From Nannochloropsis salina CCMP1776 (lineage: Eukaryota > Sar > Eustigmatophyceae > Eustigmatales > Monodopsidaceae), in assembly GCA_004565275.1 (NCBI GenBank), contig SDOX01000183.1, forward strand, positions 556,192 through 620,191: DNA of 64,000 nucleotides, read 5' to 3'. The number at the start of each line of letters is the position of its first letter. Position 1 is the stretch's first letter. Below the pieces are notes generated by a model. The model searched no databases, was not told where the DNA came from, and worked only from the letters and a program-made list of their open reading frames with translations. Both the position numbers and the translations under genes were made by a program. Positions 34,900 to 45,600 of the stretch are shown here, in pieces.

Positions 34900-36721
34900 T
34901 CACTCGCCCTCCCTCCCTCTCAACCTACCCCTTCCCTCCACGCTTCCCCCGTCCCCGCCCTCCCGCGTCCGCCCCCCTCCCTCCCTCCCCCCCTCCCTCC
35001 CCCCCTCCTTCCCGCCTTCCCCTTCCACAACCACGAGCCGATCCTGCCAGGCGAGGATCGTGGCATAGTCATCTTCCACCTGCGCCTCCTCCACGTGCCA
35101 GAGCAAGGCATAGCCCATGTCTGTGCGGATATCCACCGTCGGGAAGGCGATGTTCCCAGGTCTGAAGTCGTCGTAGAGGTGGAAGTCGTGGACGGAAGGG
35201 AGGGAGGAGAGGCGTGCCAGCACCTCCTCGTCCTGCCTCCTCACTTTCCCCCGGTGGGTGGAGACCAAGTGGACGACACGGCCGTGGGCGTGGAGGGAGG
35301 GAGGGAAGCGGGGGAGGGAGGCGAAGGAGGGGGAGGGGGAGGGGGAGGGAGGGGGGGAGGAGGGGGACAGGAACGCGTCGAGTGTGACGTCGATGGAGTT
35401 ATGGCCGAGGCATGCGTTGGTGAGGCTGAGGGAGGGAGGGAGGGAGGGAGGGAGGGAGGGAGAGAGTAAGGGAGGAGGAGGAGGAAGAGGAGGGGGGGTG
35501 GAAGATATGGAGGACGTGGGATGGGTGGGGAGGAGTTGATTGCGGACAAAGGCTTCGGCTTCCTCCCAAGTCTCGGCTAGGATCTGAAGGTGATGAGGAG
35601 GAGGGGAAGGGAAGGGAGCTCGTGAGATGGGGGAATGGGAAGGGAGCTCGTGAGGAGGTAGAAAGAGGCAATGCCAGAGTGTCGCTGACGGGGGAGGCAG
35701 CAGGAAAGAGTATGTGGTCCCCACGCATCACGTTCTCGTTCAAATTTTCAAATTCTCAACGGCGCACCTGCCGGGCGTAACCGACGCCGCGGGCCTGGAG
35801 GGCCTTGTTCGTCAGGTACTTGTTCCTCCGGGTAGGATTTACCCCGTTCCCCGGCGCCCCCACGGCCGCGTGCATCCGTTCGGCCGTGGCCACCCCGTGG
35901 TCGGACTCGGACAACACAAAAGCCACACGTTCGAAGGCGGGGAGATGGGCCGCCCATTTTTTTTCGGATCCCGGCCACGGCGCCCGCCACTTACGGGGGC
36001 CGTCCTGGAGGCTGGCCACCGTGTACGGGGAGAGGACGTCGATGCAAACGAGGCCCATGGCCTGTGCCCGCCGTTTCAAATATCGGCCGAGGAAAGGGGA
36101 GAAAGGGTCGATGATTACGAAGGCGGTGCGCTCAGTGAGGGGGAGGGAAGACATCGGGACCGGCCTCCCTGCCCCCACCTCGTCCTCTTCCTTCCCTTTC
36201 CCCTCTCCATCCGCCTCCTCCTCCGCTATGGACCATTGAGGAACCTCCATTCCTTCGTGTCCATTCCGCAGGGCCTCCGCGTCACTGGGAGCGTACACCG
36301 ACGTGATGTCGTCGTTCTCAAGGCGGATGGCCTCTTTCAGGCTCTGGGCGAGGGTTTCTTCACTTTCTGCCTCTTCTGCGGGGTCCGTCACGGACTCTGT
36401 TGATGGAGTTGAGTCAGCATTACTACCCTCACTTGCGTCAGTGCCGAAAGAATTTGCTGAAGCTGCCTCCAATGCCCCTCCTCGGACGTTGAGGAGCAAG
36501 GGGAGGAGGCAAGGTCGTCTGAATCGTGGAGACAAAGGTCTGGTCGTGGGGATGAAACCACACACCCCAGGGGATATGGAGGGGAAACATATTGCTCTGG
36601 TACTTCCTGAGGTGACAGAAGCCAAAGACATGCACGGGATAGAGAGGGAGAGACAGGTAGAGGAGGTGGTGGCGAAGGCAGGGGGACTTGACCTCCCCAG
36701 CCCGGGGAAATGGCCAATCAT
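34900..36721 (-). CDS. ATP-grasp-related protein lacking a visible catalytic core
   Basis: Two exons join in phase: 36721-35768 (donor gtgcgc) and 35583-34900 (acceptor ccttcag). Together they give 545 aa. The first has an acidic, Ser-rich leader, then a pre-ATP-grasp fold (TAFVIIDPFSPFLGRYLKRR, GLVCIDVLSPYTVA), then FVLSESDHGVATAERM and the ATP-grasp entry NPTRRNKYLTNKALQARGV. The second begins AETWEEAEAFVRNQL. It should continue into the nucleotide-binding core (a VVVKP-type strand and glycine loop), but only Pro/Ser/Leu repeat is present before GHNSIDVTLDAFL, VVHLVSTHRGKVRR and GNIAFPTVDIRTDMGY. The two ends resemble ATP-grasp ligases of the carbamoyl-phosphate-synthase L-chain type. The core is deleted, collapsed in assembly, or hidden. 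The tail is GGGA-repeat-coded. Start at 36721 is the first good Met; substrate unknown. Confidence 0.55.
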
Positions 36722-37040
36722 GCAAAACCGAAACACCAGGCCCCTAATTTTCCCTTTGCTCCACCGGAAAGGTGGATGCCTCCGTTCCATTCCTCCTGGG
36801 CCTGCCTGTGTCGATAGTGCGCAAAGTATATTAGGTGTGTGAACATGTTGCCCCACGCACGGGTTTGGACAAGTCCGTTTGCTGCACGGATTTGGAGACC
36901 ATCGCCCGGGCCTCATGTCCTTCAAGACTGAGACTAAACGCCGATTTCCCCATGATTTCGACACGACTTGTGCGCATACGTACAGGTGGTGTGGAGCTTG
37001 TCTTCCTCCTGCCAGCTTGGACGCATTGTGAACGGCCCAA
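36722..37040. promoter_or_regulatory. Divergent intergenic region between the ATP-grasp-like gene and INTS7
   Basis: If the INTS7 first exon begins at 37041, the two outward-pointing starts are 319 bp apart. The minus-strand frame stays open to about 37117, so the start of that gene could lie farther upstream and overlap the INTS7 leader. Confidence 0.3.
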
Positions 37041-40000
37041 ATGGAGGGAGCCGGCACCTTTCCTCGGCCCTCCCTTCCAAGCGTCACCCGGGCTCTGTAC
37101 GAGCGAGTAATACCCAATGATCATCCGGTGCTGCTTCCCGCGGATAATCTGGTCACGGGCGCACGAAAAGTCTCAAACGGCGGAAGAGAAGGCAGTGGAC
37201 AAGGGTGGGATGACAAAGGGGAGCAAAGCCTGTTAAACCCCTTATATGTCATGAAGCACGCGGAGGCTATTGCGAGGTAGGGGGAGGCTAAACACTTCCC
37301 GGTCTGGGGGTAAGGAGAACATTGGTCCTCTCACCGAGAACAAAAATGGAAATTTTTCCGGAAACAATTGTAAGAGAGTCCTGCAATATTTGTGACCTAT
37401 GTGAAAGCGAAAAAGAGAGAATACGGGCGAGATTCTTGCTGACATGAGGAAGGACAGTACTGCCGAGGAGGATGAAGCTTGTACGCGAGGAGGGCACAAG
37501 TGGGGTTGAGGCCTCACAAAACCTCACATCTTTATCTTGAAATCCCTCTCATGGGTTTTCCACCTCTCTCTCCCTCCCTTTCCCCACATCTTTCCCCGCT
37601 TCCCTCCTTCCCTCCCCCCCTCCTTCCCTTCCTTGACCAGCGACGCTGTCGGCCGTCAGTTCGAAGCACTCGCCTCCGTCCTCCCTCACCTCCCCTCCTA
37701 CTCCTTGCCGTCCCTGGCTCTTTTCACCCGCCAGCTTCTCCAACTCTTCCTCCTCGCCAAAAGCCCGACCTATCGGGCATTGCTCGTCGGGTTTTTGGAA
37801 ACGGTGGATTGGCCGTTACTCACGGCCGTGGCCGCGGAAGCCCGGCGAGCGCCCTCTTCTCGGCCTTCTTCAGGCGCTTTCGGGGAGCGAGGGAGAGAGG
37901 GAGAGAGGGGGAGTGGAGGAAGAGGCACGGGGGGAGGGGAGGATCCTGTCGGACGCCGAGCTCACTTTCCTACATCGGACGCCCCCTCGATTTCCTCCCC
38001 CGCCCCTGCCGTCAGTACCCTCGCCTCCCCCTCCCTCCTCCCCTCCCTCCCCAACCTCCTCCGCCACCTCCTCAACGACGAGAGCCAGGCCGACGTCCAG
38101 CGTCGGTCCCTCTCCCTCCGCCTCCTCGGTCTCCTGGCCCATCCCACCGCCTCCCCGAACCTCCACCTCCCTTCCCTCCTCATCGACACCTCCCTCCCCT
38201 CCCTCATCCCCGACATCCCTTCAGCGGCCTGCACTGCCCTCTCTACCCTCGCCCGACAGCACCCGCCCTTCCTCTCTCGCTCCCTCCTTCCCTCCCTCGA
38301 AGCCATCCTCCTCTCCGACACGCACGCGTTGGACGAAGCAGGGAAACGCCCTTTACTAGAATCCTGCGCCTGCCTCGCCGCCTCCGTCTTCCCCCTCCCT
38401 CCCGCCCTCCCTCCCTCCCTCCCTCCCTTGGAGGCATCGCCCCGGGCCTCGGACTGGGACCGTGCCCGGAACCTCCTCCTGCAGGCCCTCCCTCGCCTTC
38501 ACGCTCCTTCCACGCTCATCACGGCCTTGAGCTCCCTGACTGCCTTGGGACGCGACCGGTGGCTTTCTCCTCGCCGAGAAAAGGCCGACGAGGGGGGCCT
38601 TGCGAACAGGGAGGAGGAAGGAGGGAAGGGGAAGGACGAGGTGCTTCCCATCCTCACTGCCCTGGTCGACCACGTGAGGACGGGCCTGGCTGTGGACCCG
38701 CACGTGTCAGAGCACGCTTCCCTGTGTGCGCTTCGCCTCCTTCGTGCCCTCCCTCCCTCCCTCCCTCCCTCCCTCCTTCAATGGCCCATCCTTACCGCCC
38801 TCCTCCAACGGTTATTTGAAACGCCGCCGTTGTATAACGGCTCCCTCCTGGCCAGCTACCTCCGTCTCCTGGGTGCCCTCTCCCTCACCACACACCCCTC
38901 CACTTCCTCTCCCCCCCCTCCATCGCTGCCTCCATCCTCTCAGCCCTGGTCGTGGACGATCTCCTGGTATGGATCCTTCCCTCCTCCTCCCCTCCTCCCG
39001 TCCCATCGCCACCACGGGCAGGGAGGGAGGGAGGGCGGGAGGGAGGGCGGCCGTTGGCAACGAGTGCGCAGGAGGAGGCAATGGTTCGCTTGGTGTGGAC
39101 CCAGGCACTTGCCTCCACGCTGGTGCGAGTCGATGCCGAGGGAGGGAGGGAGGGAGGGAAGGAGGGAGGGAGGGAGGGAGGGAAGGAGGGAGGGAGGAAG
39201 GGAGGGAGGGAGGGAAGGGGGGAAGAAGGAAGCTGGGTGAAGAAGGCGAAGGTGGCGCTCGAGGCTCTCTTGGACAGGGAGGTGTCCCCTCGACTGTCGG
39301 CATTGATGAGGAGCGAAGGGGGGGAGGAAGTGGAGGAGGAAGCGGCGTACCTCCTCTCGACCGTGGTGGCCGTGGCGGGGGCAGGGAGGAGGGAGCTCTT
39401 CCTCCAGGCCTTGCGCCTCACTATGACGCAGCTCCAAAAATTGCGCGAAGAGGCAGCCGGCCGGCGCCCCTCCTCCCGTCCTCCCTCCCTCCCTGGCCCC
39501 GCCCTCCTCCTTAAACTCTTGGCGGCCCTTTCCCCCTGGACCGATGGGGCATCATGTCCTCCCTCCTTTCCTCCCCCTCCGGCCCCTCCTCCGCCCCTTC
39601 CTCCTCCTCCTCCTCCTCCGCCCCTTCCTCCTACTCCCCCTCCTCCGCCCCTTCTTCTTCCTCCTCCTCCAGTACCGTAGACCCGGTCTATTCTCCACTC
39701 GGCCGTCTCCTTTTCCCTTCCTCCCTCCCTCTCTCCCTCCCTTCCTCCCTCCCTTCCTCCCTCCTCATCACCGACGTGGCCAGCGTCCCGCTGGGGAAGG
39801 AAGGAGGTGGAACAGCAAAGGTGGAGGAGGAGGAGGAGGAGAGGGAAGAGAAAGAAAGAGAGGAAATGGGCGCATGGGTGACATTACTGCGAGTCTTCCG
39901 AGGCACCGTCCGCGATCACGGAGGTCCTCCTTTCCTCCCTTCCTCCCTCCCTCCTTCCCGCACTCCCTCCCTCCCTCCCTCCTTCCTTCCCGCCCTCCGC

Positions 40001-41804
40001 CAAGGAGGAGGCAGAGGCCCACGCCTCGAAGCGTCGAAGGATGGTGAGCACAGACGAGAGAAAGGGAAGTCACGGTCATCACCCGAATGTCATGCCTCCT
40101 GGCCTCCCTGCCTCGACCCCGCCCTCTCTCCCTCCCTCCGTCGGCACCTCGCCCTGGGCCCGCTACCAGCTGGCCCGCGAAGCAATCCTCCTGGGGTACT
40201 TCCCCCTCGCCCACCGCCTCCTCCTTTCCTTCCTCCCTCCCTCCCTCCCTCTCTCCTCCGAGAGGACCCAGGAATGGCTGGGCGCCCTCGCATCCATCAG
40301 CCAGGCCGAGACCCTGTGCGGCGCCTCGTCCGCTTCCTGCCTCCCGCCCTCCTCCCCTCCCTCCACCCCTCCTTCCCTCCCTTCCTCAGAGCGGGACGTC
40401 TGCGACGAAGATTTGGTGCGACCCGCCCTGCGTCATGCCCTCCTCCTCTTGCAACACCTGGAACGGCTGCCCTCCTCCCCTTCCTCCTGCCCGTCCTCCT
40501 CCCCTTCCTCCCTCTCGTCCTCCTTCCCTTCCTTCCCCCGCCGCTACCTTCTGGCTCGACTCCACTTCCTCTCCCTCTTAACCTTCCTCCGGACACTTCT
40601 TCGTGAACGCTTCCTCCTCCCTCCCCTCCCTCCTTACCACCTCCACTCCCGCGCCGACCGTTACCACAGCCGTTTCCCCCGGGCCTGCCAACGGCTGGAG
40701 GGACGTATATGGCGGTTGTATCGGGAGGAAGGAGGGGGAGATCCTCAGTCCCGGTGGTGCCTGCGGATAGTCATGGGCATGGTTCGATTCCTGGAACGGG
40801 TCTACCGGGTCCTAGTCATGGGCGAGAAGGAGGGCGAAGAAGGGAGGGAAGCAGGAAGGGAGGGAGGCAGGGAAGGAGGGAAGGGAGGGAGGAGAAAAAA
40901 CCCGCACTGGCCGAGCGGGAACCTCCCTTCCGCTGCTTCCTGCCCGATGTTGGACGCCTGCCGCCATCTGGAAAAGCAGTTCGAGCAAATTGCCCTCCCT
41001 CCCGCCCTCCCTCCCGCCCTCCCCCTTGCCCTCCGTCACATGGCGCAAATCGAGCTGTCGCTCGCTCAAATACCGTGGCCCTACCCGCGACGCTTCCTGC
41101 ACCCTCGCTCCCTTCCTCCCTGGTCCCTGGACATGTACGTTTTCCCTGTGGGCCCGGAAGATGACGAGGAAGAAGGAAGGAAGGAGGGAGGGAGGGAGGG
41201 AGGGAGGGAGGGAGGGAGGGGAATGGAGTGGCCCGAAGGGCGGGGGAGGACCTGGGAGGCAGGAGGAGGAGGCGAGGAGGAGGTTGAATGGAGGACAGAC
41301 AATGACCGAGTGGAGGTGGAGTACGGGGGAGAGATCCGTTTGGCGGTGGTAGGAATCTTGCGGCATGTGCCACCTGGCGCGAGAGGGGGTCTGACAACCG
41401 TGCGGATGCTGGTTTCGGTGACGGACGCAGAGGACGGGGCGGTGGGGGAAGGAGGGGGGGGAGAGGGGGACGTGGACAAGGGTTCCACGCAGGGCACGAC
41501 GCAAGGGCAGCCAGATCCGCCGCGTCGGTGTACTGCGCCTTGTCTGTCACAGCCTCGCCCCCAAACCCGGGAGCGGTGTTGTTTCCGTGCACTCCTTACC
41601 AGCCCCTTGGACAAGGAGGACGGGACGTTTCCAGCCTGTGTCTTGACCCTTCCAAGAGGGGCCCTGCCCCGACGGGGTATGTATACGTTGCTCTTGGAGG
41701 GAAGAGTCCTGGATGCGGGGGGGCGGGCTTGGACGATGACGCCCGAGGGGGGAGGGGGCATGAGGAAAATAAGCTTGATCTGTGGCGGGGGTGGAAGGTG
41801 GTGA
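37041..41804 (+). CDS. Integrator complex subunit 7-like (INTS7)
   Basis: Integrator cleaves and terminates RNA polymerase II transcripts such as snRNAs. Exon 2 starts at 37641 (acceptor ttgaccag) with DAVGRQFEALASVLPHLPSY. This aligns with the INTS7 N-terminal helices, as do NLLRHLLNDESQADVQRRSL and RLLGLLAHP next. Later segments match too: WARYQLAREAILLGYFPLAH with ERTQEWLGALASISQAETLC in the helical repeat, and a C-terminal beta domain (IRLAVVGILRHVPPGARG, MYTLLLEGRVLDAGGRAWTM) to the stop at 41802-41804. A first exon at 37041-37276 (ending KHAEAIA, donor gtaggg) joins in phase but is weakly conserved, so the start is tentative. A one-base frame change lies in a run of eight C near 38915, and intron borders between 39.0 and 40.1 kb are unresolved because of repeats. 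The assignment rests on pattern along the whole length, not on one motif. Confidence 0.7.
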
Positions 41805-42696
41805 AGGGGGTGAGGATTTAAATCCTGCCACACGTGTGCGAGGAGAGAGTGTAAGAGGGGAAGAGCGAGGCTGTAATCAGTGATAGCGAATAATGAGGGG
41901 AGGCCAGGATGAGTGAAATAGCTTGTACAGAAAAGGTCCCAGTAGCTTCGATGATACCATCATGTCAGCCACTGGAATCTATGTGTTTAGGATTCCTTCT
42001 CCGTAGGAGGAAAAGAACTGTACATTTTACGACGCTGTGTTTCTTTGGTGCATGCTTGCTTTCACGCACATGGGGCAGGGCATCAAAAAAAGCCTGCGCC
42101 AGGAGGTTAATTATCAGGCGCTTCACTCATACATCGCGAATGCGATACGAGAGACCTCGATCGAATTGTCAGCAAAAAGTCACCATCCACAATTCTTTCC
42201 TTGTCGAAATGCCGCTCTAGTTGCCCTAAGCAACGTAGATATAGGGTCGTTGTGGTTGACTAGGCTCACGGCGCTGGGCGTGGCAGGAAACGTCTCGCCA
42301 AATTCAAACACACACGACAGCTTTCCTAGAACCAAAACCCCTTTCCTCGGTCCAAAGACATGCTCACGCTTACTTTTGCGCACATCGGACAGGCAGTGTC
42401 GGCTTGTCTGTCCTCCTTCATGTTCGAGCTTGTTGCCATCATCCCCGAGTGGTAACCGTAGGGCTCTAGCTATGTTTTCCCCTCCCTCCTCCTCCTCCTC
42501 CTCCTCCTCTTCCTCCTCCTCCTCCTCCTCCTCCTTCTCCTCCTCCTATTCCTCCTCCTCCTCCTCCTCCTCCTCCTCCTCTTCCTCCTCCTCTTTCTCC
42601 CCCTCCTCCACCACCACCACCCACCCCTGCTCCTTAGCGTTTCAAATTCGTCACTCCAACGCTCCTTCATCAGCTTCAGTACTAGTGAGACGTGAG
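41805..42696. promoter_or_regulatory. Intergenic region upstream of the EDEM3-like gene
   Basis: 890 bp between the INTS7 stop and the EDEM3-like start, both on the plus strand. It contains a long TCC microsatellite (42479-42611) ending 86 bp before the chosen ATG. The frame stays open upstream of that ATG, but the upstream translation is not conserved. The interval should hold the INTS7 3' UTR and the EDEM promoter. Confidence 0.4.
42479..42611. repeat. TCC trinucleotide microsatellite
   Basis: An almost uninterrupted run of TCC triplets with a few TTC and TAT interruptions, just upstream of the EDEM3-like start codon. It differs in unit length from the CCCT repeat seen elsewhere in the window. 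Read in frame it would give poly-Ser. Confidence 0.9.
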
Positions 42697-45600
42697 ATGG
42701 CCTTGCGCTTCGAGCGAACATCGTCTGCTGTCTTGCCCATGTACTCGAGAGCTTCATGGCTGGCATCAGGCCTTTTGCTCGCCTTCTTCCTTCTCGTCCA
42801 TGCATTTCAATCAACGAATGCGCAGCTGGAACCAGCCCCTGTGCTTCCACCGCCTCAGACCCGCCCTCTTCCCAAAGTCCACCTCAGCGAGCAGGAACGC
42901 GTCCTCCTCCGCGACGAAACGCGGGAGATGTTTTATCACGCCTTCAATAGCTATATGGCGCACGCCTACCCTTTCGATGAGCTGATGCCGCTCTCCTGCA
43001 AAGGTAGAGCACGCAAGGCGGGGGGAGAGGACGAGGATTACCATGTGTCTTGGTTGGTTATGTCTTCGTTCTGAGTGCGCATGTCTCCCTTTCACTTTCC
43101 CCTTCCCCCGCGTGGACACCCCTTTCCTGCCTCCTTCCCTGCCTCCTTCCTGCAGGTCGGGATTGGAGAAATCGAGATCGCGGCACACTGGACGATCCGC
43201 TAGGGGGGTATGCGCTGACCCTGGTGGACTCCTTAGACATGCTGGCCGTGATAGGCGACTATCTCGAGTACGGAGGGAGGGAGGGACAGAGGGAGGGAAG
43301 GGAGGAGAAATTATAGCGGATATGCTGAGGCGATGATGGCGGGGAGGGATCGCTTAAAAAATGGCTTGTGATGAAGGCCACCTTTCATTGAGGAGGCTGG
43401 GTGCCTCTCTCTTTTGGATCGACACCTCCCTCCCTCCCTCCTCTCTCCCTTCCTCCCCCGTGCAACATTTCGTCTGGCCTTTCAGGAAGCATTGAGCAAG
43501 TCCCGAACCCGCAGCCCATTCCCTCAAGCCCTCCCCTCTCTCTCTTCCCCCCTCCAGTTTCTACCAGGCGGTCCAGGAAGTCATCCGCACCCTCCGCTTC
43601 GACCGGAACGTCACCGTCAGTGTCTTCGAAGCGACCATCCGGGTCCTCGGAGGCCTCCTCTCCGCCCACTCCATCTTGCTCTCGGAGGAGATGGCGCCCC
43701 GTATTTCGGTCGGGCGGGAGGGAGGGGAGACGCCCCGGGGGGGGGGGGGGGCTTGGGTTTAATGGGAAGAGGGTTCCACGTTGGGGAGAGTACTGCCTGT
43801 AACGCCTGGCCATTGTCCAGGCTATTTTTATTCTTTATTTGTGAACTTCTACTTTTGGGTGTGCGGTGGATTCAATTCTTGCTTCTTGTAAGACGAGTGA
43901 TCTTACCCTGTCACCTCTGAACAAGCTGACTCCTAAGCCCCTGTCTGCGACCATTACTTCCCTCCACGTCCCTAGGCTCGCTCCCCCCTTCTACTGTCCA
44001 TGGTGCTCACGCTCCCGCATGCCCTTCTTCCCTCCCTCCCTCCCCTTCCCCGCAGCAATGCGACCCCGCCTTACCAAGGAGAACTCTTGCGCCTCGCCTA
44101 CGACCTGGGCCAACGCCTTCTTCCTGCTTTTGAGACGCAGACGGGTAGATTTCCTCCCTCCCTCCCTCCCTCCCTCCCTCCCTCCCCTCCGGTTCCCTCC
44201 CTCTCCAATGTCTTCCCTCCTTCCTTCCCTACAGTCTTCCCTGTCCGTTTTCTTCCCTTTTTCCCAAGCAACCAACCCCACTCACGGGTGCACTGGCCCC
44301 TCCCTCCCCCCCTCCCTCCCCTTCTTCCCAGGCATCCCCATCCACCGAGTCAACCTGGAGCACGGAGTGCCTCGGGGGGAAACGAGGGAGACTTGCACCG
44401 CCGCAGCCGGCACCCTCCTGCTGGAATTCGGCCTCCTCTCCCGCCTGACTGGCGACAACAGGTAACCCTCAACCCTCCCCGCCCCCTCCCTCCCGCCCTC
44501 CCTCCCTCCCTCCCTCGATACGCACCCGTGTCTTTGTCGTGTGAGGCCCCGGTCCTCCTCTTCTGCTTCCCGTCCTCCCCTCCTCCCTCCTGTCCACTCC
44601 CCGTCCTTCCCACGCGCGACCGGCATGCAGATGCTATCCTCTTGGCCCAACCCCTCCATCCACACCCACACTGGAAGATGGACCTCCTCCCATTCAGGTA
44701 CCCCTCCCTCCCTCCCTCCCTCACTCCCTCCCTCACTCCTCCCCCCCCTCCCTATCTCCTTGTCTGTCCTGTTCGAACCTCTCTTCCACTGCCCACTCCC
44801 CCAGTCACGTCAATCCCTTGCCGACATCGCCCTTTCAACCTCCCTGTCCCTCCTTCCCTCCCTCCCTCTCTCCCTCCCTCCCTCCCTCCCTCCCAGGCAT
44901 CGGGGCCGGGATTGACTCTTTTTACGAATACCTCCTGAAAGCCTACGTCATGTTCGGCGATGAAGAGCTTTTGGGATGGTTCAACACTGCCTACGCTGCT
45001 GTTCAGGTAGGGGTGCCTTCGTTCCTCCCTCCCTCCTTCCCTCCCTCCCTCCCTCCCTTGCTTGGCCCTAGCCCGTTCGTTTGCTCATCCTGCACTTGGA
45101 AGAAATTGAATCTTTCCTTTCCCTTCCTTCCTCCCTCCCTCCCTAGGATCACACGCTGTGGGGGCCGTGGAATATNNNNNNNNNNNNNNNNNNNNNNNNN
45201 NNNNNNNNNNNNNNNNNNNNNNNNNNNNNNNNNNNNNNNNNNNNNNNNNNNNNNNNNNNNNNNNNNNNNNNNNNNCGGGAGGGAGGGGGGGAGGGGAGGA
45301 AGGGAGGAAGGGAAGGAGAAAGGGAAGGAGGGCATGGGCTTCCGGGCATTATGTATGGTGTAGGGAGGGGGGTGTCCGTCACAAAAACGTCCGCGCGCGC
45401 ACGAACGTATTTCAAAATTGCGTTCCATCGACTCCCTCTCTTCCTTCCTCCTCCATCCCTTCCAACCCTAAACGTCCCTCTCGTTGTCTTATTTTCTTGA
45501 GCACTACACCTGTCGCCTCATTTTCTCCCTTTCCTCTTCCCTTCCTCCTTCCCTCCCTCCCACCCTCCCTCCCTTCCTCAGGCCTTCTGGCCCGCCCTCC

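Noticed and set aside
37479-38819. Plus-strand open frame of 446 codons overlapping INTS7 in another frame
   Set aside because: Pro/Arg-rich shadow of the INTS7 frame; the conserved helices are in the other frame.
39139-39217. Regularly spaced repeat resembling a CRISPR array
   Set aside because: It is a simple GGGA tetranucleotide tract with no unique spacers, in a eukaryotic gene.
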